Shown: positions 26,662-33,943 of the stretch, one piece after another | How positions within the stretch are numbered: position 1 is the first letter of the stretch | How the letters are laid out: each line of letters begins with the position of its first letter | Source of the DNA: Desulfurellaceae bacterium bin18 | GTDB lineage: Bacteria; Desulfobacterota; Binatia; Bin18 | Direction of reading: 5' to 3' | Assembly: GCA_002238415.1 (NCBI GenBank) | Contig: MPMI01000033.1 | Span: forward strand, 1 to 64,000 | DNA length: 64,000 bases | The notes under the pieces: generated by a model | Seen by the model: the letters and a program-made list of their open reading frames with translations, nothing else | Databases searched by the model: none | Told to the model about the DNA's origin: nothing | Program-made: the position numbers and the translations under genes

Positions 26662-28491
26662 ATGAATGAAGCGGTAGAGCAATCCCAACCGAACGGCATT
26701 CCGACTCCCGCAGAACTGGGCTTCGATCCGGCTGACCTGCGTCAGAAGTACGTCGAAGAGCGTACCAAGCGTATCCGCGCGGACGGAAACAACCAGTATC
26801 AGGAAATCACCGGTCAGTACGAACACTACAATACCGACCCCTATGTCGAGCCGGGCTTTACCCGCCCCGCGCTGCAAGAAGAACTCGACGCGGTGATTAT
26901 TGGTGGCGGCTTTGGCGGCCTGCTTGCGGCGGCGCGGCTGCAGAAGGAAGGGATCACCAATATTCGCATCATCGAGAAGGCTGGAGATTTTGGTGGGACC
27001 TGGTACTGGAACCGCTACCCCGGCGCCCAGTGTGACATCGAGTCCTACGTCTATCTGCCCCTGCTCGAAGAGACCGGCTATATACCCAAGGAAAAATACT
27101 CCTTTGCGCCGGAGATCTTTGAGCACGCCCAGCGGATCGGGAAACACTTCAATCTCTATGAGCGGGCCTGCTTCCAGACCCAGGTCAGGGAGGCGCGCTG
27201 GAACGATGAGGACGGGCGCTGGACGATTACCACCGATCGCGACGATGTCTTCCAGGCACGCTTTGTGATCATGTCGAGCGGGCCCCTGAATCGTCCCAAG
27301 CTGCCGGCGATTCCCGGCATCGAAAAGTTCAAAGGGCATACCTTCCACACCAGCCGCTGGGACTACGACTACACCGGTGGGGATACGACCGGCGGCATGC
27401 ACAAACTCAAAGACAAGCGTGTGGGTATCATCGGCACCGGAGCCACCGCGATCCAGTCCGTACCCCACCTGGGCGAGCATGCCAAGCAGCTCTACGTGTT
27501 CCAGCGCACGCCCTCCTCGGTGGACGAGCGCGGCAACAAGCCGACCGACCCGGAATGGGTACGGACGCTGAAGCCCGGCTGGCAGGATTACCGCAACAAC
27601 AACTTCTGCTCCATTCTGGCCGGGATTCCGGTTGAGGAAGACCTCGTCGGCGACAAGTGGACCAGCCTGTTCAAGAAACTCTCCGAACTGCTTACGGGCA
27701 AGGAGGATTCAGACCTCTCCGACGAAGGTATGGCGCTCATGTCGGAGATCGCCGACTACCAGAAGATGAACGAGATTCGGACGCGCGTGTCCTCGACCGT
27801 CACCGACCCTGAGACCGCGGAAGCGCTCAAACCCTGGTACGGCCAGTGGTGCAAGCGCCCGACCTTTAACGACGAATATCTGCCGACCTTCAACCGCCCC
27901 AACGTCAAGCTAGTGGACACCAAAGGCAAGGGCGTCGAGCGCGTCACCGAGAATGCGGTAGTCGTGGACGGCGTCGAGTACGAAGTGGACTGCCTGATCT
28001 ACGCGACCGGCTTCGAGGTTGGGACGGCCTACACGCGCCGCGCCGAGTTCGAGGTGTACGGCCGTGACGGACTGTCGCTGAGCGACTACTGGGCCGACGG
28101 CATGAAGACCTACCACGGTTTTCTGAGCAACGGTTTTCCGAACTGTTTTCATATGGGGCTCACCCAGACCGGCCTTGCGCCCAACTTCACCTATATGCTG
28201 AACGGGCAGGCCGTTCACATCGCCCACCTCATTACCCAGGTGGGCACGCGCGAGGCGAAGTCCATCGAGCCCACCCTCGAAGCCGAGGACGAGTGGGTGA
28301 AGCTGGTGACCGGCCCGACCTTCATGACCGAGTACCAGAACACCTGTACGCCGGGTTACTACAACGGAGAGGGAAAAAACGAGGGGCATGGTTTTATCGA
28401 GACCCAGTATCCCGACGGCGCGGTGCCCTTTTACGACATGCTCGCCGCCTGGCGCGCGCAGGGCGATTTCGAGGGGCTGATCGTAAAGTAG
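26662..28491 (+). CDS. Baeyer-Villiger monooxygenase (paralogue of 53129-54958)
   Basis: A 609-residue BVMO with [14 protein letters not shown] and [15 protein letters not shown] for [18 protein letters not shown] as fingerprint and [11 protein letters not shown] for NADPH. AGAAGGAGGGCTGACAG precedes the ATG. It aligns without gaps to the 609-residue protein at 53129-54958, and most residues look identical by eye, so one is a duplicate of the other. A 45-bp copy of its last codons is found at 31621-31665. It diverges from the operon that contains another BVMO, so two different BVMOs may act in the same pathway. Confidence 0.95.
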   Translation: MNEAVEQSQPNGIPTPAELGFDPADLRQKYVEERTKRIRADGNNQYQEITGQYEHYNTDPYVEPGFTRPALQEELDAVIIGGGFGGLLAAARLQKEGITNIRIIEKAGDFGGTWYWNRYPGAQCDIESYVYLPLLEETGYIPKEKYSFAPEIFEHAQRIGKHFNLYERACFQTQVREARWNDEDGRWTITTDRDDVFQARFVIMSSGPLNRPKLPAIPGIEKFKGHTFHTSRWDYDYTGGDTTGGMHKLKDKRVGIIGTGATAIQSVPHLGEHAKQLYVFQRTPSSVDERGNKPTDPEWVRTLKPGWQDYRNNNFCSILAGIPVEEDLVGDKWTSLFKKLSELLTGKEDSDLSDEGMALMSEIADYQKMNEIRTRVSSTVTDPETAEALKPWYGQWCKRPTFNDEYLPTFNRPNVKLVDTKGKGVERVTENAVVVDGVEYEVDCLIYATGFEVGTAYTRRAEFEVYGRDGLSLSDYWADGMKTYHGFLSNGFPNCFHMGLTQTGLAPNFTYMLNGQAVHIAHLITQVGTREAKSIEPTLEAEDEWVKLVTGPTFMTEYQNTCTPGYYNGEGKNEGHGFIETQYPDGAVPFYDMLAAWRAQGDFEGLIVK

Positions 28492-28563
28492 ATCTGGGAT
28501 GGCATAGCCGAACCTCGCCCGTTTGCAATAAAGGGCAGAGTGGGAGAATACCAAAACAGGTCT

Positions 28564-28627
28564 AGGCTATCGGTATCTAGCTGGTCCCGGAGCGGTCGCT
28601 CCGATGGCTCTAGATACCGCATAGCCT
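28564..28627. terminator. Large nested hairpin between convergent genes
   Basis: The outer arms AGGCTATCGGTATCTAG (28564-28580) and CTAGATACCGCATAGCCT (28610-28627) pair over 17 bases with one bulge. An inner stem GGAGCG-GT-CGCTCC (28589-28602) sits in the loop. It touches the LysR stop codon and lies after the BVMO, so it probably ends transcription in both directions. Confidence 0.65.
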
Positions 28628-29529
28628 TATGTCTGCCGATCCATATCTTGGTGGCGCGATACGATTGAGCGGAACGCGCTCAGTGCTGCGGATGAGTTCG
28701 ACTGCTTCCATATGAAGCAGAGCGGGAGCTTGAGGTCGAGATCGATCACAGGCACGAGGTCTACAAGCTTCGGTTTGCGACCTTCATTGGCCGAGTTACA
28801 AAAGCCGACGCCAATTCCGGCAGAAACCAAACTGAGTAGTGTTCTTTCGTCGATGGCTTCCTGCACGATATTGGGTGACAACCCGCTCGCATATGTCGTT
28901 GACACGATGCGATCTACATACGCCGGGGCGATAGACCGCGAGAGACCCACAAACGCCTCGGTCTTCAGATCTTCCAGGCGCACGTCGCCCCGCTTTTTCC
29001 AGCCATAGCGTCGCGGCACTGCGAGTACGACCGTGTCCATTCGGAGCAGTAACGCCTGGCAGCCTTCGGGCAGGGCTTCGAAAGTATAGCAAAAGCCAGC
29101 ATCGAGCCCACCTGCGACGATTGCCTTAAATTGAGCGGTTGAGAACATTGGGCGGAGATCAAGACTCACATTTGGGTAGCGTACGCGGTATTGCTGGATC
29201 GACTTGGGAAAGGCTCCAAACCAGGAGGCGCTTTCTATGAATCCGATATGGAGCTGACCGGCTTCCCCTTGGGCCACTCGGCGCGCGTGTGCCACTGCTT
29301 CATCGGTGCGACCGAGGATCTCGCGCGCTGACCCAAGGAACGCCTTGCCGGCAGCATTTAAGCGTATACCGCGCGGCAGGCGATCGAACAGGACGCATTC
29401 CATCTCTTCTTCCATCTGATGCATCTGCCGGCTCAGCGCGGGCTGGACAATATGTAAGCGCTTTGCCGCACGTCGGATGTTTTCTTCCTCAGCGACGGCC
29501 ACAAAGTAACGGAGATGGCGGAGCTCCAT
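28627..29529 (-). CDS. LysR-family transcriptional regulator
   Basis: A 300-residue LysR regulator. The winged helix-turn-helix is in residues 1-60 (LRHLRYFVAVAEEENIRRA, then RLHIVQPALSRQMHQ). The rest is the inducer-binding periplasmic-protein-like domain. Such regulators usually control the divergent neighbour, here the exported hydrolase and NTF2-like genes starting at 29648, and sense a pathway intermediate. It could also act on the BVMO to its other side, though that gene is convergent. Candidate operator repeats lie at 29544-29584. Confidence 0.93.
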   Translation of the reverse strand: MELRHLRYFVAVAEEENIRRAAKRLHIVQPALSRQMHQMEEEMECVLFDRLPRGIRLNAAGKAFLGSAREILGRTDEAVAHARRVAQGEAGQLHIGFIESASWFGAFPKSIQQYRVRYPNVSLDLRPMFSTAQFKAIVAGGLDAGFCYTFEALPEGCQALLLRMDTVVLAVPRRYGWKKRGDVRLEDLKTEAFVGLSRSIAPAYVDRIVSTTYASGLSPNIVQEAIDERTLLSLVSAGIGVGFCNSANEGRKPKLVDLVPVIDLDLKLPLCFIWKQSNSSAALSAFRSIVSRHQDMDRQT

Positions 29530-29543
29530 AGATATATTCCAAA

Positions 29544-29584
29544 AGTATCAATCCTATGAATATAAAGTATTTGTAGTATCGATC
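29544..29584. promoter_or_regulatory. Candidate LysR operator: two direct repeats 31 bp apart
   Basis: AGTATCAATC (29544-29553) and AGTATCGATC (29575-29584) repeat 31 bp apart, close to three turns of DNA, so both face the same side of the helix. They flank A/T-rich DNA in the gap between the LysR gene and the diverging hydrolase. The classic T-N11-A dyad was not obvious. Confidence 0.4.
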
Positions 29585-29647
29585 AAGCGTCTTTATGGTA
29601 CAGCCTAGAGCGTAGAGATGAACGCCAACAGGAAAGGATGAAACACG

Positions 29648-30592
29648 ATGAAAACACTAGGCTTAACTATCGTATTGCTCCTCGCCCTTCTCTCCACAAA
29701 CGGAAAGGCTGCGACGCTGAAGCCCGTGACGTTTGAAAGCCAAGGACAGACCCTCGCTGGAAATTTGTACCTGCCCGATGGATATACGAACAGTCAGAAG
29801 CTCCCGGGTGTGGTCGTCACCGGAGCCTGGACGACTGTGAAAGAACAAATGGCCGGCACGTATGCCGCTGAAATGGCCGACCGGGGGTATGCCGCATTGG
29901 CTTTCGACTTTCGCGGCTGGGGACAATCGCCCGACGTGATTCAGTATTTGGAAAATCCGAAGCGGAAAACCGAAGATATTCACGCAGCCGTAAACTACCT
30001 GGCCACGCGGCCCGAAGTGGAGGCAGGCCGGATTGGCGGCTTGGGGATTTGCGCCTCGTCCGGCTATATGAGCGATGCGACGCTGGCCAATAGCCATATC
30101 AAAGCCTTGGCGCTCGTAGCGCCCTGGTTGCATAATGCGGACATCGTCAAAGTCGTCTACGGCGGTGAAGAAGGGGTCAAAAATCTTATCCAAATGAGCC
30201 GGGAGGCGGAACAGTCGCCTCAACCGGTTATCCTGGAAGCGGCCAGCCTGACGAATGACAAGGCAGTGATGTATCAAGCGCCGTATTACACGGAAACGGA
30301 CCGGGGCCTTATCTCGGAATACGATAACAAGTTTAACGCGGCCTCGTGGGAAGGCTGGCTCACCTACGATGCGCTCCAGACCGCAGAGCAACTGAAAAAA
30401 CCAACTTTGCTCGTCCATTCCGAAGCGGCCGCCATTCCGCAAGGAGCGCACGAATATGCCCGCCGTATGGACTCCAACGTCACAGAACTGTGGCTGGACG
30501 ATGTGAGCCAGTTTGATTTCTATGACGCTCCGAGTCCGATTACAGCAGCAAGCGATGCGGTAGCTGAGCATTTCAACGCAATCCTGAAATAG
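29648..30592 (+). CDS. Exported alpha/beta hydrolase (YcjY / dienelactone-hydrolase-like)
   Basis: A 314-residue alpha/beta hydrolase with a signal peptide (LGLTIVLLLALLSTNGKAA). The nucleophile elbow is GLGICASS with Cys135 in place of Ser, as in dienelactone hydrolase and the YcjY group. Near the C-terminus related proteins often have a His before FDFYD; here it reads VSQFDFYD, so the usual catalytic His may be missing. It begins a two-gene operon with the NTF2-like protein 14 bp downstream, and diverges from the LysR regulator that probably controls it. Confidence 0.85.
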   Translation: MKTLGLTIVLLLALLSTNGKAATLKPVTFESQGQTLAGNLYLPDGYTNSQKLPGVVVTGAWTTVKEQMAGTYAAEMADRGYAALAFDFRGWGQSPDVIQYLENPKRKTEDIHAAVNYLATRPEVEAGRIGGLGICASSGYMSDATLANSHIKALALVAPWLHNADIVKVVYGGEEGVKNLIQMSREAEQSPQPVILEAASLTNDKAVMYQAPYYTETDRGLISEYDNKFNAASWEGWLTYDALQTAEQLKKPTLLVHSEAAAIPQGAHEYARRMDSNVTELWLDDVSQFDFYDAPSPITAASDAVAEHFNAILK

Positions 30593-30605
30593 AGAAGGAG
30601 CAGGC

Positions 30606-31586
30606 ATGAATCACGTACTCACCGGAGTATTGCTCATAAGCGTACTGACCGTGGCGAGTCCCGCGGTACCCGCGGCGAGTGATCCGCAAGACGAGGCGGC
30701 TATTAAAACTACCATTGAAAGTATTGGAATCTTAGCGGACCAGGGCAACTTTGAAGAAATCGAAAAGCTGTATGCCGATGAAGTCGAGATGGATTATACC
30801 TCGCTCACGGGCGGTGAGGTCGAACGCATAGGCCCGCAGGCGCTGATGACCCAGTGGGCCTCGGTCTTACCGGGTTTCGACCGGACTCGGCATGCGGTCT
30901 CAGACATTGCCGTCACACTCAACGGGACACGGGCCGAAGCGACCGCCAATGTTATCGCCGACCATTATGTGGGGGACCTGTTTTGGCAAGTCCAGGGTGA
31001 TTACCGCTATGAATTACAAAAAACCGACGGGATATGGCGAGTGACCAGCCATACCTTTAACCTGCGTGAGGAAAGCGGAACCCGTGATGTATTCGGCCCA
31101 GCCGATAAGAATGCCGCCGCTAATCCCGTGTCGTATATCAAGCGGCAGCAGACGAAAAAAGCGGTGCGGGATTTCCTCACGGCCCTGGAGCAGAAGGACA
31201 TGGAGAAGTTTGCCGGCGTATGGGCCGAGGATGCCGTGCAGGAGATGCCCTATGCGCCAAAAGGCTTCCCGGAACGCGTGAGCGGTAGAGCAGCCCTGAT
31301 TCAGCATTACGCCGCTTGGCCGGAAAACAGCGGAAAGGCCGATTTTACCTCAGACTTGGTCTTCCACCCGTTGCAGGACCCAGAATGGATTTTTGCTGAG
31401 TTCAAGGGCCAGGTAGAGATCGTCCCGACAGGCCGTATGTATCATCAGAGTTATGGTGGACTGTTCCTTGTGAAAAAGGGAAAAATTACGCTCTTCCGCG
31501 AGTACTTCGACCCGGTCCCCTTCAAATACGCATTCGGCTTTGATGAAAGGGGCAACACCTTGCATACAGGAGAGGACGTACAGTAG
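30606..31586 (+). CDS. Exported protein with two SnoaL/NTF2-like domains
   Basis: A 326-residue protein with a signal peptide (LTGVLLISVLTVASPAVPAAS) followed by two NTF2-like domains, about residues 25-150 (EAAIKTTIESIGILADQGNF) and 185-315 (KKAVRDFLTALEQKDMEKF). AGAAGGAGCAGGC precedes the ATG. It follows the exported hydrolase closely, so the two probably work together in the periplasm, for example binding and hydrolysing an incoming substrate. No catalytic residue set is recognisable. Confidence 0.78.
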   Translation: MNHVLTGVLLISVLTVASPAVPAASDPQDEAAIKTTIESIGILADQGNFEEIEKLYADEVEMDYTSLTGGEVERIGPQALMTQWASVLPGFDRTRHAVSDIAVTLNGTRAEATANVIADHYVGDLFWQVQGDYRYELQKTDGIWRVTSHTFNLREESGTRDVFGPADKNAAANPVSYIKRQQTKKAVRDFLTALEQKDMEKFAGVWAEDAVQEMPYAPKGFPERVSGRAALIQHYAAWPENSGKADFTSDLVFHPLQDPEWIFAEFKGQVEIVPTGRMYHQSYGGLFLVKKGKITLFREYFDPVPFKYAFGFDERGNTLHTGEDVQ

Positions 31587-31588
31587 CA

Positions 31589-31614
31589 GGGCCTCCTCGC
31601 TCTGGCAGAGGCCC
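31589..31614 (+). terminator. Hairpin after the NTF2-like gene
   Basis: GGGCCTC (31589-31595) pairs with GAGGCCC (31608-31614) around a 12-base loop, three bases after the stop codon. No T tract. It probably ends the 29648-31586 operon. Confidence 0.45.
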
Positions 31615-31620
31615 GTGACG

Positions 31621-31665
31621 CGACATGCTCGCTGCTTGGCGCGCAGGGCGATTTCGAGGGGCTGA
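31621..31665 (+). pseudogene. Fragment: 3' end of a BVMO gene
   Basis: This stretch repeats 28434-28480, the last codons but one of the BVMO at 26662 (CGACATGCTCGC to GATTTCGAGGGGCTGA), with two substitutions and a 2-bp deletion. It has no start and is out of frame. It joins directly to an aminotransferase fragment. Confidence 0.75.
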
Positions 31666-31810
31666 ATAATTTCAAGCGTCTTCAGCCCGACCGCGCAGCA
31701 CACCGGATGACCGGAGTTGGTATAGCCGTGGGAGAAATCGGTGCCTTCGGGAGCCTGTAGAAAGGTGTCGTAAATCTTCTCGTGCAAAAGCACCGCGCCG
31801 AGCGGCAGAT
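31666..31810 (-). pseudogene. Fragment: internal piece of a class III aminotransferase
   Basis: 145 bases match 34299-34443 of the intact aminotransferase without gaps and with few changes. The minus strand reads PLGAVLLHEKIYDTF and GYTNSGHPVCCAVGLKTL. Both ends are abrupt: ATAATTTC on one side and GCGGCAGAT on the other. It is a dead copy, not an exon or domain. Confidence 0.85.
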
Positions 31811-32000
31811 CGCCTTCGGCTACGGTGTACATTTCTGTCTGGGATCCCACCTCGCCCGCATGGAGCTCCGTTCCCTATTCGGCCATCTCATCCCGCGGCT
31901 CGCGTCGCTGGAAGTCACCGGCCCTGCATCTGCCTCGAAGACACCCTTCGTGGGGGGACTGAAGAACTTGCCGATTCGGTATCAACTCAAACCTGTCTAG
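31811..32000 (+). pseudogene. Fragment: C-terminal 60 residues of a cytochrome P450
   Basis: The plus strand reads IAFGYGVHFCLGSHLARMEL, the haem-binding loop and L-helix of a P450, then continues to a normal C-terminal end and stop at 32000. Everything upstream of the haem loop is missing. It is not a copy of either intact P450 in the window, so its parent gene is elsewhere or lost. It directly abuts the aminotransferase fragment. Confidence 0.85.
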
Positions 32001-32050
32001 TGCTGGGCAGCCTAGATTCCGAACTGGAGAAATCGTCCGGCCGGGCGCCC

Positions 32051-32845
32051 TTAGCTCAGGTTGTTCTCGGTCAGGAAATCGATAACGCCTTGGCTCACTC
32101 CTTCCGGATCAAGGAATGGCTCGAAATTTGTGCCTTTGACATCGATGGCCTTCGCCTTTGGCATGGCGGCGGCGGTGTTTTGGTGGCCGAGGTAGAGGAC
32201 ATCGTCTGGAGCGCACATCAACAAGGTCGGGCACTTGATGTCCTGAATGAACAGATCGAAGCGGTAATCCCACACGCATCGATAGATCATGCCGCGAACC
32301 TTCCAGGCCCGCAGTGCTCCTGAGAACTCGTCGTTCATATTGTCTAGATCGCGATTACCGCCCAGGTTATAGATGTAGTCCCAGGTGATTTTGAGGTATT
32401 CGGCTTCATGGCTCGGCCCGACGGAGCCACTGAACTCGTCGCGGTAGGGCGCGGCCTGTTCCTCGGTCAGCAACAGTGCACCGACCATCATGCAAGACAG
32501 CACGCGCTCGGGATAGAGCGACGCCATTTCGGCGGCCATACCGGCACCCGTGTGATTGCCGAAGGCATGGAACTTCTCGATACCGAGCGTATCGAGAAAG
32601 TCCATCGTGTATTGGGTGAGCGTGCTGATCGAATGGAACTCCGGCGGGTCAAAGGAGCCACCGAAGCCGGGCAGGTCGACCGCAATGCAATGACAGCGGT
32701 CGATCAACTTCTCGAGCGTGCGTTCATACCCCTTAGCGCCACTGACGTTCTGATGCAGAAACACAATCGGCGGCTTTTCCTGCGGGCCACCATGGTAATA
32801 GTGCATTTGACCACTAGGCGTATCTGCGTAGGCCTTCTTGATCAT
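32051..32845 (-). CDS. Alpha/beta hydrolase-fold protein lacking the catalytic Ser, copy A
   Basis: A 264-residue alpha/beta hydrolase-fold protein. VFLHQNVSGAKGYE is the oxyanion region and AVDLPGFGGSFDPP the usual loop. The nucleophile elbow reads FGNHTGAG, with His98 where Ser, Asp or Cys is expected. The end of the domain, VKGTNFEPFLDPEGV, has no His where the catalytic His usually stands. A TTG at 32848 precedes the ATG I chose at 32845, which matches the paralogue's start. It lies 48 bp from its tandem paralogue (32894-33688) in the same direction and is about the same length. Function is unclear; it may be a binding protein or use another mechanism. Confidence 0.87.
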   Translation of the reverse strand: MIKKAYADTPSGQMHYYHGGPQEKPPIVFLHQNVSGAKGYERTLEKLIDRCHCIAVDLPGFGGSFDPPEFHSISTLTQYTMDFLDTLGIEKFHAFGNHTGAGMAAEMASLYPERVLSCMMVGALLLTEEQAAPYRDEFSGSVGPSHEAEYLKITWDYIYNLGGNRDLDNMNDEFSGALRAWKVRGMIYRCVWDYRFDLFIQDIKCPTLLMCAPDDVLYLGHQNTAAAMPKAKAIDVKGTNFEPFLDPEGVSQGVIDFLTENNLS

Positions 32846-32893
32846 CAATTCGTGTCTCCCTACCCGAGCGTACCGGCCGGTCGCCGCCGGTGC

Positions 32894-33688
32894 TCAGCTC
32901 AGGTCGTTCTCGGTCAGAAAATCGATGATGCCCCGGCTCACCCCTTCCGGATCGAGGTTCGGTTCCATGTCCATACCTTTGACATCGATGGCCTTCGCCT
33001 GCGGCATCGCCGCCGCCGTGTTCTGGTGACCCGGATAGAGAACGTCGTCCGGGGCGCAAATCAAGAGAGTTGGGCATTGGATCTTCGGAATGAACTGGCC
33101 AAAGGGGTAATCCCAAACGCAGCGGAAGATCATGTCGCGAACCCTCCAGTTGCGTAACGCCCCGGTGAACTCGTCGTGCATATTGTCTAGATCAAGCTTG
33201 CCGCCGATGTCGTAGACGTAGTCCCAGGTCTCTTTCAGGTAGGCGGTGTTGAAGCCCGGGGCGGCGGAGCCGCTGAACTCCTTCCGGAACCGCGCGGATT
33301 GTTCTTCGGTAAACAACAACGCACCGATCATCATGCAGGACAGCGCCCGGTCGGGATAGAGCGACGATATTTCCGCGGACATCCCGGCTCCGGTGTGGCT
33401 GCCGCAGAGGTGAAATTTCTCGAAACCGAGGGTGTCGAGGAACTCCATGGTGTAGCCAGTGAGCGTACTGATCGAATTGAATTCGGGCGGGTCAAAGGAG
33501 CCTCCGAAGCCGGGCAGGTCCACGGCGATGCAGTGAAACTGGTCAATCAGCAGTCGGAGGGTGGGTTCGAAGGCCTTTGCACTGCTAACGTTCTGGTGCA
33601 GAAAAATGATCGGCGGCTTTTTCTGCGGTCCGCCGTAGTAGTAGTGCATCTGGCCACTCGGAGTGTCGGCGTAGGCTTTCTTGATCAT
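32894..33688 (-). CDS. Alpha/beta hydrolase-fold protein lacking the catalytic Ser, copy B
   Basis: A 264-residue tandem paralogue of the gene at 32051, nearly colinear with it (MIKKAYADTPSGQMHYYYGG start, LTENDLS end). The elbow is CGSHTGAG, again His98 in the nucleophile position, and VKGMDMEPNLDPEGV again lacks a catalytic His. That both copies share the same changes shows they arose before the duplication and are tolerated, so this is a subfamily trait rather than decay. It is the upstream gene of the pair. The ribosome site GGAGTAACAAGCTCAG is rather distant. Confidence 0.87.
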   Translation of the reverse strand: MIKKAYADTPSGQMHYYYGGPQKKPPIIFLHQNVSSAKAFEPTLRLLIDQFHCIAVDLPGFGGSFDPPEFNSISTLTGYTMEFLDTLGFEKFHLCGSHTGAGMSAEISSLYPDRALSCMMIGALLFTEEQSARFRKEFSGSAAPGFNTAYLKETWDYVYDIGGKLDLDNMHDEFTGALRNWRVRDMIFRCVWDYPFGQFIPKIQCPTLLICAPDDVLYPGHQNTAAAMPQAKAIDVKGMDMEPNLDPEGVSRGIIDFLTENDLS

Positions 33689-33788
33689 CTGAGCTTGTTA
33701 CTCCGAAACTCCCAAAACCGCACTCGGTCCCTCCCGGAAAGCTCTCGCAGGGCTCCGCTCGGCGCCAGAGGGTTGGGGCGCACGGAGC

Positions 33789-33936
33789 TCATGAGGAGCT
33801 TGCCGGAGCTTTCTTGTGGGCCAGCCGCAGGCTTACGATTTCTACAGCCAGCGAGAAGCCCATGGCGAAGTAGATATAGCCCTTGGGGATATGCCGATCA
33901 AGGCCAGCGGCTACTAGCGCGGTGCCGACGGCCCAT
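33789..33936 (-). pseudogene. Remnant: C-terminus of a TerC-family membrane protein
   Basis: The minus strand reads AVGTALVAAGLDRHIPKGYI and then YFAMGFSLAVEIVSLRL before a stop at 33789. The HIPKGYIYFAM stretch is characteristic of the last membrane segment of TerC/YkoY-type proteins. An in-frame stop lies just upstream (at about 33939), so only about 49 codons survive. It lies in the 255-bp gap between the hydrolase pair and the aminotransferase; the rest of that gap shows nothing recognisable. Confidence 0.7.
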
Positions 33937-33943
33937 TATAATC

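Noticed and set aside
18202..28491. A polyketide biosynthesis cluster, because of SnoaL-like, SRPBCC and BVMO genes
   Set aside because: No ketosynthase, acyl carrier or other synthase gene is present; degradation fits better.
31350..31850. A 166-residue minus-strand frame that looks like an aminotransferase piece with extra ends
   Set aside because: Only the 145-base core is aminotransferase-like; the rest reads antisense through the NTF2-like gene and the P450 fragment.
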